Shown: positions 49,610 to 60,845 of the stretch, in pieces
Layout of the letters: every line of letters begins with the position of its first letter
How positions within the stretch are numbered: position 1 is the first letter of the stretch
From: Amycolatopsis vastitatis
GTDB lineage: Bacteria; Actinomycetota; Actinomycetes; Mycobacteriales; Pseudonocardiaceae
Direction of reading: 5' to 3'
NCBI RefSeq assembly: GCF_002234595.1
Contig: NZ_NMUL01000001.1
Span: forward strand, 124,001 to 188,000
Length of the DNA: 64,000 nt
Notes under the pieces: model-generated
Seen by the model: only the letters and a program-made list of their open reading frames with translations
Told to the model about the DNA's origin: nothing
Databases searched by the model: none
Made by a program: the position numbers and the translations under genes

Positions 49610-50818
49610 CTACTGGTCGGTGTCGGCGAGCGCCCCGTGCGCGCCCGAGCGGGGCAGCGGCCACGGCAGAACTCCGCCGGTCGTCTCCATTTGCCGCCCG
49701 GTGGGGGCCGGGCCCGCCGTGTGCGCGCCGATCCAGGCGAGGACGTCCGGGATCTGGGACTTGAAGGTGTTCATGTTGTGCCCGGCGTCGTGGATGCGCC
49801 ACGACGAGAACTGGATCGGCGGCCGGGCCGCTTGGCGGATCTGGTCGATCGCGTAGCTCTCGTAGTTCTCCTTTTCGCCGGAGATGGCGAGGATCTCCAC
49901 CGGCGACGGGTGCAGCCGCACGTTGAGCCGGACGTTGTTGGCGTCGTTGATGTCCTGGCGGCCGTGGAAGAGGTCTTCGGTTTCGGCGTCGACCTGGGCC
50001 TTGTCGTACCCGCTGATGCTGACCGCCTGCCCGTACCACTGCGGGTGCCGGGTCACGAGGTTCATCGCGCAGTACCCGCCGGACGACCAGCCGGCGATCG
50101 TCCAGGCTCGCCGGTTCGGCGAGACGCCGAGCTTCTGCACCGCCCAGTCGCGCAGGTCCGCCGTCAGGAAGGTGTCGTTCGCGGTGCCGTTGACCTCGTC
50201 GACGCACTCGGTGTCGTGGCCGACCTTGGGCACGCCGGTGGGGTCCGGCACGATCACGACCGTCGGCGGCAGCGTGTGCTTGGCGATCGCCGCGTCGAGC
50301 TGTTCCGGCATGTGGTAGCCGTTGGTGAAGACCTCGGGGCCGGACGGGTAGTTCGGGATCCACTCGACGGCCGGCAGCCGCAGCTCCTTGAACGAGGCGT
50401 CGAAGTACTGCGGCGGCAGGTAGATGGTGACGTCGCGGGCGACCTTGGTGCGCCGCCCGGTGATCTTCATGTGGACGACGGTCCCCTTGCCGTCGCGGGC
50501 GTGCGCGACGCCGGTGTCCCGCAGCTTTTCGAGGTCCTCACCGTTCTGCGTGGCTTCGGCGTCGGTGCCCTGCGCGGTGTAGACCCCCGTGCCCAGCAGC
50601 GATCCGACCGTCGGGAAGAACCCGCCGATCATGTTGCCCGCCATGCCGGTGGTGAGCACGAGGAGCACCACCCCGAGCAGGATCGTGGCGCTGCGCCACA
50701 GGCGTTTGCGCTTCCACCGGTCCCAGAACCACGGGACGGCGATGATCGCGAGCAGCGTCAGCACGACCATGACGATCATGTTGACCGGCGAATCGAGCCG
50801 GATGCTGCTCAAGTGCAT
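49610..50818 (-). CDS. Membrane-anchored esterase (esterase D/antigen 85-like)
   Basis: A 402-residue alpha/beta hydrolase of the PF00756 group. Two or three N-terminal helices (about residues 13 to 75) anchor it, and the catalytic domain follows from about 110. The nucleophile elbow is AGWSSGGYCAMN near residue 245, and the His is in IHDAGHNMNTF near 350. VTIYLPPQYFD and EWIPNYPSGPEVFTNGYHMPEQLD are typical of this branch, which includes mycolyltransferase relatives and trehalose or xylan esterases. The substrate is unknown. GAAGGACCGTTGCC precedes the ATG. It converges on the beta-lactamase-like gene. Confidence 0.9.
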   Translation of the reverse strand: MHLSSIRLDSPVNMIVMVVLTLLAIIAVPWFWDRWKRKRLWRSATILLGVVLLVLTTGMAGNMIGGFFPTVGSLLGTGVYTAQGTDAEATQNGEDLEKLRDTGVAHARDGKGTVVHMKITGRRTKVARDVTIYLPPQYFDASFKELRLPAVEWIPNYPSGPEVFTNGYHMPEQLDAAIAKHTLPPTVVIVPDPTGVPKVGHDTECVDEVNGTANDTFLTADLRDWAVQKLGVSPNRRAWTIAGWSSGGYCAMNLVTRHPQWYGQAVSISGYDKAQVDAETEDLFHGRQDINDANNVRLNVRLHPSPVEILAISGEKENYESYAIDQIRQAARPPIQFSSWRIHDAGHNMNTFKSQIPDVLAWIGAHTAGPAPTGRQMETTGGVLPWPLPRSGAHGALADTDQ

Positions 50819-50896
50819 GGCAACGGTCCTTCCAGGCGGGCAGAAATGCGCGCCCGGATCACGGGACTCGCGTATATATCACGTTTGAGCGGCCAG

Positions 50897-50940
50897 GCAC
50901 GTTGCGGCTCTGTGAGTTCTGTCATAGGGCCGCAACGTGC
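50897..50940 (-). terminator. 12-bp hairpin after the hydrolase gene
   Basis: GCACGTTGCGGC (50897-50908) pairs perfectly with 50929-50940 across a 20-base loop, downstream of the minus-strand hydrolase ending at 50963 and upstream of the esterase start at 50818. Confidence 0.75.
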
Positions 50941-50962
50941 GCGGGACTCAGCGTTTTCTCAG

Positions 50963-51925
50963 TTATCCGGCGAGGGCGCGCGACAGCACCGTCACGGCCT
51001 GGGTGATCGCGGCCTCGGCGGCGTGGGTTTCGCGAAGGGCGTTGACCATCACGAAGTCGTGGATGATGCCCTGGTACCGGACGGCCGTGACGGGCACACC
51101 GGCCTGACGCAGTTTCGCCGCGTACGCCTCACCTTCGTCGCGGAGGACGTCGGCTTCGCCGGTGATCACCAGGGCCGGCGGCAGCCCGGCCAGCTCGTCG
51201 AGCGACGCGCGCAGCGGCGACGCCGTGATCTCCGCGCGCTGGGCGGGATCCGTCGTGTACTGGTCCCAGAACCACTTCATGCCCTCGCGGCCGAGGAAGT
51301 AGCCCTCGGCGAACTTCAGGTACGACTCGGTGTCGAAGTTCGCGTCGGTGACCGGGTAGAAGAGCACCTGCTGCCGGAAGGTGACGTCGCCGCGCCGCTT
51401 GGCCATCAGGGTCAGCGCCGCGGTCATGTTCCCGCCGACGGAGTCGCCGGCGATCGCGATGCGCGAAGTGTCGAGACCCTTTTCGGCGCCGTGCTCGGCA
51501 ACCCACTTCGCCACGGCGTAGTTCTCTTCGATGGCGATCGGGTAGCGCGCCTCGGGCGAGCGGCTGTACTCGGGGAAGACGACGGCCGCGCCGACGCCGG
51601 CCGCCAGTTCGCGGACGAGCCGCTCGTGGGTGTGGAAGTCGCCGAACACCCAGCCGGCGCCGTGGATGTAGACGATCACCGGCAGCGGACCGGAAACACC
51701 CGCGGGGCGGACTATCCGAGCTTCGACGTCGCCGTTCGGGCCGCCCGGGACGGCCAGCACCTCGATCTCCGCGTCGGCCATGGCGACGTCGCCGTCCTGG
51801 ACGCCGTCGACGGCCTTCCGGCCCTCCTCCGGCGGGAGCTGGAACAGGTACGGCGGCTGGTCGGTGGCCTCGGCGAACGCCTGCGCGGCCGGTTCGAGGG
51901 CCAGGTTGTGCGGGTTGGCGGTCAT
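50963..51925 (-). CDS. Alpha/beta hydrolase, hormone-sensitive-lipase family
   Basis: A 320-residue cytoplasmic esterase. The oxyanion-hole motif is IVYIHGAGWVFGDFHTHERLVREL near residue 85, the nucleophile elbow is AIAGDSVGGNMTAAL near 160, the catalytic Asp is in ITGEADVLRDEGEAYA near 255, and the His is in GIIHDFVMVNALRET near 288. This full HSL signature indicates short- or medium-chain ester hydrolysis. GAGGAGG precedes the ATG. The gene is divergent from a MarR regulator with tandem CAACTGARTTG operators between them, so it is probably the regulated target. Confidence 0.94.
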   Translation of the reverse strand: MTANPHNLALEPAAQAFAEATDQPPYLFQLPPEEGRKAVDGVQDGDVAMADAEIEVLAVPGGPNGDVEARIVRPAGVSGPLPVIVYIHGAGWVFGDFHTHERLVRELAAGVGAAVVFPEYSRSPEARYPIAIEENYAVAKWVAEHGAEKGLDTSRIAIAGDSVGGNMTAALTLMAKRRGDVTFRQQVLFYPVTDANFDTESYLKFAEGYFLGREGMKWFWDQYTTDPAQRAEITASPLRASLDELAGLPPALVITGEADVLRDEGEAYAAKLRQAGVPVTAVRYQGIIHDFVMVNALRETHAAEAAITQAVTVLSRALAG

Positions 51926-51969
51926 GTCGTCCTCCTCGGGAGCGAAGCTGATGTCACAAAGCTAGCGCG

Positions 51970-51995
51970 CAACTGAGTTGTGCACAACTGAATTG
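51970..51995. promoter_or_regulatory. Tandem MarR-type operators CAACTGARTTG
   Basis: CAACTGAGTTG (51970-51980) and CAACTGAATTG (51985-51995) are two near-palindromic half-turn-spaced copies, centre to centre 15 bases, joined by a GTTGTGCACAAC palindrome. They lie 45 bases from the hydrolase start and about 85 from the marR start. Confidence 0.7.
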
Positions 51996-52077
51996 GATCC
52001 AATGAGATTAAGGGCACTTAAGTTGCCGTTCAGGCGGGCATCCGGAAACATGGAGAGTTACGAGACAGGAGGACGCC

Positions 52078-52536
52078 ATGACCGACACCGGCTCCCCGCG
52101 CCTGGACGACCAGCTCTGCTTCGGCCTGTATTCGGCGTCGCGAGCGGTGACGTCGCTGTACCGGGCCGTCCTGGCGGACCTCGACCTGACCTACCCGCAG
52201 TACCTCGTGATGCTCGCGCTCTGGGAGCAGGACGACCGGCTGGTCAAGGAGCTCGGCGCCGAGCTGAACCTCGACTCGGGCACGCTGTCGCCACTGCTCA
52301 AGCGGCTGGAGAGCGCGGGTGTGGTCAAGCGCACCCGGCAGGCCGACGACGAACGCGCGGTCCGGGTCAGCCTCAGCGACGCCGGGAAGGCGTTGCGCGA
52401 GAAGGCCGCCGGCGTCCCGGCCGTGATCGGCGAGGCGATGGGTCTGGACCAAGCCGGACTCGCCCGGATGCGCGGCGAGCTGGACCGGTTGACCGAGTCG
52501 GTGAACGCCTATCGGGACGCCTTGTCCCCGGCATGA
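52078..52536 (+). CDS. MarR-family transcriptional regulator (OhrR-like)
   Basis: A 152-residue winged-helix dimeric repressor. LDDQLCFGLYSASRAVTSLYRAVLADLDLTYPQYLVMLALWE is the OhrR-type N-terminus, including the Cys near residue 16 that is the peroxide-reactive residue in OhrR. The recognition region is ELGAELNLDSGTLSPLLKRLESAGVVKRTR, and DDERAVRVSLSDAGK forms the wing. The conserved Cys suggests redox sensing of organic hydroperoxide. GACAGGAGG precedes the ATG. No ohr gene is present; the divergent hydrolase is the likely target. Tandem operators lie in the shared promoter. Confidence 0.93.
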   Translation: MTDTGSPRLDDQLCFGLYSASRAVTSLYRAVLADLDLTYPQYLVMLALWEQDDRLVKELGAELNLDSGTLSPLLKRLESAGVVKRTRQADDERAVRVSLSDAGKALREKAAGVPAVIGEAMGLDQAGLARMRGELDRLTESVNAYRDALSPA

Positions 52537-52573
52537 TCGCCGCCGTGGCAGCATGGCCGTGAAGGGGATGGTC

Positions 52574-53416
52574 ATGATCAACCACGACGACGCGCTCAAG
52601 GCCGTCGAAGGCAGCCTGGACCGGCCGTCGGCGGCTCGGGTCTACGACTACTTCATCGGCGGCAACACGCACTACGCGATCGACCGCGATTTCGCCGAGA
52701 AGGTCCGGGAACGGCTGCCGCTCATCGGCGAATACTGCCTGACGAGCCGTCAGTTCCTGGGCCGCGCGATCCGCCAGTGCGTGCACGCGGGCGTGCGGCA
52801 GTTCGTCGACATCGGCTCCGGCCTGCCGACCGCGGGCAACGTGCACGAGGTCGCAGATGACACGAGCTCGAAGCTGGACACGCGAGTGCTCTACATCGAC
52901 AACGAGCCCATCGCGCTCGCGCACTCGACGCTGCTGCTCGCCGACACGGCCGATCCCGAGCGTCACCACGCCATCGCCGCGGACTTCCTGCGGCCGGAGG
53001 ACCTCTGGGACCGGGTGACCGCGTCGGCGGTCATCGACGTGCGCGAGCCGATCGCGCTGGTGATCAACGCGGTCATGCACTTCGTCAAGGACGAGCAGAA
53101 CCCCGACCACCTGCTCGAGTACTACCGCGCGCGGCTGGCGCCCGGCTCGCTGCTCGTGTTGTCGCAGATGACCAACGAGAATCCGGTGGACGAAGACGAG
53201 CGGCAGGCGCTGCTCGACCTCCTCGAGTACTACGAGACGACGACGAACCCGGCTTTCATGCGCTCGATGGCGGAGTTCGAGCGTTTCTTCGGCGGCTGGC
53301 CGATGCTGGAACCCGGGCTGGTCTACGCACCGGCCTGGCACCCGGACGAGCACACCGTGTTCGCCGGCGCGCCGTCCCAGTCGCGGGTGATCGGCGGCGT
53401 CGCGCGCAAGCCTTGA
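52574..53416 (+). CDS. SAM-dependent methyltransferase, PF04672 family
   Basis: A 280-residue protein of the actinomycete-specific S-adenosyl methyltransferase family PF04672. Hallmarks are RPSAARVYDYFIGGNTHYAIDRDFAEKV near residue 12, NRxFLxRA-like SRQFLGRAIRQCVHAGVRQFVDIGSGLPTAGNVHEVA near 55 (the SAM site), VLYIDNEPIALAHS and the AVMHFVKDEQNPDHLL segment. Streptomyces genomes carry many copies, none with a firm substrate. The ATG at 52574 fits the GGGGA site six bases upstream; ATG 52568 and GTG 52553 are alternatives. It follows marR by 37 bases and could be co-transcribed. Confidence 0.93.
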   Translation: MINHDDALKAVEGSLDRPSAARVYDYFIGGNTHYAIDRDFAEKVRERLPLIGEYCLTSRQFLGRAIRQCVHAGVRQFVDIGSGLPTAGNVHEVADDTSSKLDTRVLYIDNEPIALAHSTLLLADTADPERHHAIAADFLRPEDLWDRVTASAVIDVREPIALVINAVMHFVKDEQNPDHLLEYYRARLAPGSLLVLSQMTNENPVDEDERQALLDLLEYYETTTNPAFMRSMAEFERFFGGWPMLEPGLVYAPAWHPDEHTVFAGAPSQSRVIGGVARKP

Positions 53417-53470
53417 TCCACCCGGCTTCCACCCTCGGGTTGACGTCGTGACGCTCCTCGTGCGGGCACC

Positions 53471-53492
53471 GTGGTGATCGGGAGATCACCAC
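53471..53492 (+). promoter_or_regulatory. Perfect 9-base inverted repeat in the leader of the next gene
   Basis: GTGGTGATC (53471-53479) and GATCACCAC (53484-53492) flank GGGA. The repeat ends two bases before the GGGAGGGA ribosome site of the gene starting at 53507, so it could be an operator or a leader hairpin. Confidence 0.45.
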
Positions 53493-53506
53493 GGGAGGGA
53501 ACGTTC

Positions 53507-53974
53507 GTGAACAGCACAGTCAACGTCGTCGCCGGGCTCGCCGTCCTGGCCCTGCTCGTGGTGCGGCAGATACGGAAGCGCCCGCTCCGGGAAGACCCCA
53601 GGCCGGTCGTGCTGGTGGTCCTGCTGGTTCTCGGCATCCTGCAGCTGGGCACCTACCTCAAGGTCGTTCCCGCGTCGGCCGCGGTGATCGCGCTCCTCGT
53701 GGCCACCCTCCTGCTCGGCGCGGGCTTCGGCGCCGTCCGGGCGTGGAGCGTCCGGATCTGGCGGGAGGACGGGCAGCTGTGGCGCCAGGGCAGCCGGCTC
53801 ACCGCGGTGCTGTGGCTGGTGGGTTTCGGTGTCCACATCGGACTGGACGCGCTGTTCGACGGCGTCGCCCACGGCCTCGGCGTGGGGTCGATCCTGCTGT
53901 ATCTGGCGGTTTCCCTTGGCGTGCAACGGCTCTTCGTGCAGTCGCGGGCCAGCCGGCTAGGAAGCTTCGCGTAG
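53507..53974 (+). CDS. Four-helix membrane protein, DUF1453-like
   Basis: A 155-residue integral membrane protein with about five hydrophobic segments: residues 5 to 22 (VVAGLAVLALLVVRQI), 35 to 52, 57 to 80, 101 to 122 and 130 to 145. The R(Q/K)I(R/K)KRPLREDPR motif after the first helix is typical of the DUF1453/CcdC-like group in actinomycetes. The function is unknown. The GTG at 53507 is selected by GGGAGGGA six bases upstream. Its last 18 bases overlap the end of the convergent patatin gene, so the two transcripts must overlap. Confidence 0.85.
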   Translation: MNSTVNVVAGLAVLALLVVRQIRKRPLREDPRPVVLVVLLVLGILQLGTYLKVVPASAAVIALLVATLLLGAGFGAVRAWSVRIWREDGQLWRQGSRLTAVLWLVGFGVHIGLDALFDGVAHGLGVGSILLYLAVSLGVQRLFVQSRASRLGSFA

Positions 53975-54913
53975 TCCTTCCAGGAGACCGAGAACCGCGT
54001 TCTTGCCGAGTTCGACGGCCTTGCGCAGCACCTCGGGGTCGCGCTCCAGCACCACGACGTCCGGTGCGCCGGCGGGCGGGCGGATGGTCAGGACGCGCGG
54101 GTCGGACGCCAGGAACTCCTCGTCCTCGACGTCTCGCCGGTAGGTGTCGCGCCAGGCCGGGATCGCGCCGGGGGCTTGGCGGCGCAGGAACCGCGGTACG
54201 AGGACGTCGTGCATCCGAGGGGGCGGCAAGGGCAGTTCGTCGGCGCGGCGGGTGCGCAGCACCAGGAGGTCGGTCGCGTCCTGGGCGAGTGCGGTGCGGT
54301 ACGGGATCGGCTCGGCCACGCCGGCGTCGACGAACCGGCGGCCCGCCATCGGGATCGGCGGTCCGGCCAGCACCGGCATGCACGAGGACGCGGCGAGCGC
54401 GACCTTGATCGCGTCGACATCGGTCAGAAAGGGGTGCAGGTCGGTGGACTCGCCGGTGTCGGCGTCGGTGGCCAGCGGGCGGAAGGTGACCGGGTTGGCC
54501 AGGATCGCCGGGAAGTCCATCGGTTCCAGGACCGAATACACCTGGTGGACGAGGTATTCGAGGTCGATCACCGCGCGGCCGCGCAGGGTGTGGAGCGGGT
54601 TGATGATCCGCCGCATGACGACCGGGTTCCACCAGGTCCGGACGCCGGTCGAGGACCGGCCGCAGAGCAGCCAGGCGCCGTTCAGCGCGCCGGCCGACGA
54701 GCCGTAGACGGCGTCGAACGCGGGCGTGACGCCGAGTTCGTCGAGGGCGAGGACCATGCCGCTGGAGTAGGTGCCGCGGCTGCTGCCGCCCTCGATGGCG
54801 AGCGCGAGACGTCGGCCGTCGGTGCGTTGTCCCGGGACGCTGCCCGCCGCCATCCGTTCGGAGATCAGTTCGAGTACCGGGTGCACTCCTCCCATCCTGG
54901 TCATTTCGCTCAT
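53957..54913 (-). CDS. Patatin-like phospholipase
   Basis: A 318-residue lipid acyl hydrolase. The oxyanion loop is ALAIEGGSSRGTYSSGM near residue 37 (RGTY in place of RGxx), the nucleophile motif is AVYGSSAGALNG near 70, and the catalytic Asp is in FVDAGVAEPIPYR near 205, completing the Ser-Asp dyad. No signal peptide is visible, so it may act at the inner membrane face. The start ATG at 54913 has in-frame alternatives at residues 4 and 21. It is divergent from padR. The closing region overlaps the convergent membrane gene. Confidence 0.93.
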   Translation of the reverse strand: MSEMTRMGGVHPVLELISERMAAGSVPGQRTDGRRLALAIEGGSSRGTYSSGMVLALDELGVTPAFDAVYGSSAGALNGAWLLCGRSSTGVRTWWNPVVMRRIINPLHTLRGRAVIDLEYLVHQVYSVLEPMDFPAILANPVTFRPLATDADTGESTDLHPFLTDVDAIKVALAASSCMPVLAGPPIPMAGRRFVDAGVAEPIPYRTALAQDATDLLVLRTRRADELPLPPPRMHDVLVPRFLRRQAPGAIPAWRDTYRRDVEDEEFLASDPRVLTIRPPAGAPDVVVLERDPEVLRKAVELGKNAVLGLLEGLREAS

Positions 54914-54967
54914 GAAGTCGACCCGTTTTGTGAAGGGCGCGGCATCCCACCCTGGCGGGTGAAGTGA

Positions 54968-57565
<2,598 letters not shown>

Positions 57566-57600
57566 CCCGAGAAGCGTTCGGCACTGGCAGGATGGGCCCC

Positions 57601-58569
57601 GTGCGAGACGTATGCGTGATCGGGCTCGGGCTGATCGGCGGTTCGCTGCTGCGCGCGGCGGCCGCGAGCGGCCGCACGGCGTTCGGCGCCGCGGTATCCG
57701 AAGTGGACGCCGACGCGGCGAGCAGAGCGGGCTACGACGTCACGACGGACGTCGAAGCGGCCCTGCACCGAGCCGCGGCCGAGGACGCCATGGTCGTGCT
57801 CGCCGTGCCGCTTCCCGCCGTCGAAGACCTGCTGCGCCTGGTCTCCCAGCACGCGTCGCACTGCCTGCTCACCGACGTGACCAGCGTGAAAGCGCCGGTC
57901 CTGGACGCCGTCCGCCGTCGCGTGCCGTACACGCGGTACGTCGGCGGGCACCCGATGGCGGGGACGTCGAACTCCGGCTGGCTGGCCGGTGACGCCGCGC
58001 TGTTCCAAGGCGCCGCTTGGGTGGTCGGCGTCGAGGACGACACCGACCTGGAGGCCTGGGCCGAGGTGACGAAGCTCGTGCTGGACATCGGGGCGCACGT
58101 CGTGCCGCTGCCCGCGGAGTCGCACGACGAGGCCGTCGCCCGGATCTCACACCTGCCGCACCTGCTCGCGGCGATCCTGGCGACGATCGGCGCCGAGGGC
58201 GGGCCGCTGGCCATGTCACTGGCGGCCGGGTCCTATCGCGACGGCACGCGCGTCGCGGGGTCGAACCCGCACCTCGTGCGCGCGATGACCGAAGGCAACC
58301 GGGACGCGCTGCTGCCGATCGTCGACGAAGCGCTCGGCCGGCTCGGCGCGGCGCGGGGTTCGCTCGCGTCGACCGGCGGCCTGGCGGCCACGATCAACGC
58401 GGGATACGAAGGCACGCAAGCGCTTGCGGCCGGCCTGGACGTCGAACGCGCCGGCGTCCGGATCAGCCTGTCCGCGCCGGACGCCCGCCAGGGCTTGATC
58501 GCCCTCGGCGAGCGCGGCGGCCGGATCACCGGCCTCTCCGACGGCATCGCGACCGGCGAAGTCCAGTAG
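57601..58569 (+). CDS. tyrA: Prephenate dehydrogenase
   Basis: A 322-residue TyrA that oxidatively decarboxylates prephenate to 4-hydroxyphenylpyruvate in tyrosine synthesis. The Rossmann motif VIGLGLIGGSLLRAA is at the N-terminus. The catalytic region includes LTDVTSVKAPVL and GGHPMAGTSNSGW near residue 120, the last with the active-site His. A helical dimerisation domain follows (about 170 to 300) with RISHLPHLLAA. No ACT or chorismate-mutase domain is fused. GTG at 57601 gives the tightest fit; an ATG nine bases earlier is possible. It stands alone after fadH with a 35-base gap. Confidence 0.93.
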   Translation: MRDVCVIGLGLIGGSLLRAAAASGRTAFGAAVSEVDADAASRAGYDVTTDVEAALHRAAAEDAMVVLAVPLPAVEDLLRLVSQHASHCLLTDVTSVKAPVLDAVRRRVPYTRYVGGHPMAGTSNSGWLAGDAALFQGAAWVVGVEDDTDLEAWAEVTKLVLDIGAHVVPLPAESHDEAVARISHLPHLLAAILATIGAEGGPLAMSLAAGSYRDGTRVAGSNPHLVRAMTEGNRDALLPIVDEALGRLGAARGSLASTGGLAATINAGYEGTQALAAGLDVERAGVRISLSAPDARQGLIALGERGGRITGLSDGIATGEVQ

Positions 58570-58573
58570 CGGG

Positions 58574-58786
58574 CTACCGGGGCGTGTCCGGGGTGTCCGG
58601 TGTGTCGTCGAACTTGTTGAGGAAGTCCTTGGCCTTCTCGATGCCGCTGTCGATCTGCTCGTCGTGGCCGGCGAACTTGGACTTGGCGAAGCCGGCCGCC
58701 TTGTCGAGGCCTTCCTCGATCTTGTCGTTGTGCTCGCGCAGGGCCTCCTCGGCCTTGCCCTTCAACGCCTCGAAGTCGATTCCCAT
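58574..58786 (-). CDS. Rv0909/MT0933-type small helical protein (antitoxin-like)
   Basis: A 70-residue, highly charged helical protein of the MT0933 antitoxin family (PF14013). MGIDFEALKGKAEEALREHNDKIEEGLDKAAGFAKSKFAGHDEQIDSGIEKAKDFL follows the family pattern of repeated K-(A/L)-x-H-x-(D/E)-K-(I/V)-(E/D) turns. In mycobacteria Rv0909 pairs with toxin Rv0910, a START-domain protein; here a polyketide-cyclase/START-like gene lies about 2 kb away at 60846, not adjacent. The ATG at 58786 is preferred over an in-frame TTG at 58798. The C-terminal TPDTPDTPR is a short repeat. Confidence 0.85.
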   Translation of the reverse strand: MGIDFEALKGKAEEALREHNDKIEEGLDKAAGFAKSKFAGHDEQIDSGIEKAKDFLNKFDDTPDTPDTPR

Positions 58787-58809
58787 GGGTACATCCAACC
58801 GCAGGAGCG

Positions 58810-60777
58810 TCAGGTGCGCCTGGGGTAGGGCAGGAACCGCCGGACGAGCCGCGGCGGGCGGCGTTCCGTCAGGTCCGGCCCGCGGACGGCGTCGAACGCC
58901 GACTCCAGCTGGTCGACCACACCGGACAGCCGCGGCGCGTCCGGCAGCGGCATCGACCGTGGCTCGCGTTGTTCCCGGACGGCCGACGCGAGTTCGCCCA
59001 GAGCGGCCGTGAGCAGCTCGACCTCACCCGGGTCCGGTGGCGGCACGCCCCGCCCGATCGTCACGCCGACCTCGGTGACGGCGTCCGCGACGCGCTCCTG
59101 CGCCGCGATCACCGGCCACCACGCCACGGCTTGCCGGCCGTTCGCGGACGGCTCGACGACGACCTGCTGGAACGCCGTCCGCAGGTCGGCCAGTGCCCGG
59201 TAGGCGCCGCGGCGGGCCCGGGACCGAGTCAGCCGGGCCTCCCCCGACGACGCCTCGACCAGCGCGTGCGAGACGTACTTCGCGACCGCGTCCAGCCCGT
59301 CGGCCAGCCGCCCGCCGACCTGCGGCCGCCTGCTGCCCGGCCACAGCAGGTAGCCGAAGACCAGGACGATCACGCAGCCCAGCGCGGTGTCGACCAGCCG
59401 CGCGAGCACGACGGACCAGTTGCCGGTGTGGGCCAGGCCCATCTGCAGGATGATCAACGGCGTCACGAAGGCGCTCTGGACGCCGTAGTTGCGCACCTTC
59501 CCGACCGCGATGCCGCCGGCGAAGACCGCGCTCAGCACCACCAGCACCCAGCCCTGCGCCCCGAGCGCGAGCACGACGGCGCCGATCCCGACGCCGATGA
59601 CCGTGCCGATCCCGCGCAGCACCGCGCGGCCGAAGACGGACCCGAAGTCGGGCTTGAGCACGATGCCGACGGTCAGGGTGATCCAGTACGACCGCTCCAG
59701 CGGCACGAGCAGGCCGACGACCTCGGCGATCGCGACGCACAGCGTCAGCCGCAGCGCGGCGACCCACGTCAGCGGGCCGGACGCGAGCGAACCCGCCCAC
59801 TCCCGCAGCCGCCGGTACCAGGGCGTCGGCGCGCGGCGCTTGCGGTCGTCACCCTTGCCGATCCGGACCAGGCCGGCGTACAGCGCGGTGAGCACCGGGT
59901 CGGGGTCGCCGGGCGGCATCGGCGGCGGTTCCGGCAGCGGCTGGCCGGCCAGCACCGACGCCGACAGCGCGACGAAGTGGTCGATGACCTGCTGGGGCGC
60001 GCGGCGGCCGGCGTTGACCATCGCGACCGATGCCTCGACCGCGGGGGTCGTGGCCGAGAGCAGGTTGAGCAGGTGCCGGTAGGCGGCGTCGCGGCCGGAC
60101 AGCCACGAGCGCGCGGTCAGCAGCTGGTCGTAGGCGGTGTTCATCGCCGTGGTCAGCCGGTGGCGGGCCACGCGGGAGACGGCTTCGTCGGTCGCCGACA
60201 GCATCGCGGCCAGCTCGACGTAGACGTGTGCGACGGCGGTGCGTTCGGGGCTGGTCGCCCGGAAGGTCCAGCTGGCGAGCGCGACCAGGAAGCTCCAGGC
60301 CGCGCCGAGGCAGAAGTAGCCGAACAGGACTTCGACGCGCACGCCGGTCGCGTGCTGCCCGGTGGCGAGCACGCAGAACACCAGCATCTGCAGCCCGGCG
60401 ACGGAGGCGTTGCTGCCGGCCGCGCTGACCAGCGCGGAGACCGCGGCGACCAGGATCACCGCGGGCACGGACAGCGCGGGGGTGCCGCCGGTGAGCAGCC
60501 CGGCGAGGTAGCCGGCGGTCGCGGCCAGCGTCGCGCCGCCCAGCCTGCGCGCGCGGTAGCGGTAGGGCCCGGCCGATTCGGAGAGCACCGCGGGGAGCGC
60601 GCCGGTCGAGATGAGCGCGCCGACGGCGATGTCTCCCGCCGCGTAGGCCACCGCGAGCGGCACGGTGAGCGCGACGACGGCGCGGGCGACCATGTTCCAC
60701 GGCACCGGCACCGGCTTGCTGCGGAGCAGCTGGACGAGCCAGTGCGGCGCGGCGAGGTCGGGACGCGGCGTGCTCAC
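58810..60777 (-). CDS. FUSC-family membrane transporter
   Basis: A 655-residue protein of the fusaric-acid-resistance/aromatic-acid exporter superfamily. Two hydrophobic modules are visible: helices at about residues 25 to 185 and at about 335 to 480, the latter starting with WVAALRLTLCVAIAEVVGLLVPLERSYWITLTVGIVLKPDFGSVFGRAVLRGIGTVIGVGIGAV, the typical FUSC signature. Each is followed by a helical cytoplasmic domain. Related proteins export aromatic acids or stress-related metabolites. GTG start. It diverges from the SRPBCC gene with only 68 bases between starts. No membrane-fusion partner is nearby. Confidence 0.93.
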   Translation of the reverse strand: MSTPRPDLAAPHWLVQLLRSKPVPVPWNMVARAVVALTVPLAVAYAAGDIAVGALISTGALPAVLSESAGPYRYRARRLGGATLAATAGYLAGLLTGGTPALSVPAVILVAAVSALVSAAGSNASVAGLQMLVFCVLATGQHATGVRVEVLFGYFCLGAAWSFLVALASWTFRATSPERTAVAHVYVELAAMLSATDEAVSRVARHRLTTAMNTAYDQLLTARSWLSGRDAAYRHLLNLLSATTPAVEASVAMVNAGRRAPQQVIDHFVALSASVLAGQPLPEPPPMPPGDPDPVLTALYAGLVRIGKGDDRKRRAPTPWYRRLREWAGSLASGPLTWVAALRLTLCVAIAEVVGLLVPLERSYWITLTVGIVLKPDFGSVFGRAVLRGIGTVIGVGIGAVVLALGAQGWVLVVLSAVFAGGIAVGKVRNYGVQSAFVTPLIILQMGLAHTGNWSVVLARLVDTALGCVIVLVFGYLLWPGSRRPQVGGRLADGLDAVAKYVSHALVEASSGEARLTRSRARRGAYRALADLRTAFQQVVVEPSANGRQAVAWWPVIAAQERVADAVTEVGVTIGRGVPPPDPGEVELLTAALGELASAVREQREPRSMPLPDAPRLSGVVDQLESAFDAVRGPDLTERRPPRLVRRFLPYPRRT

Positions 60778-60845
60778 CCCCTCATCTTGACCTACGCTGC
60801 GCGAGAGGATTAATTATCAGTCTGTCAACAAAGCGGGAGGTTCCG

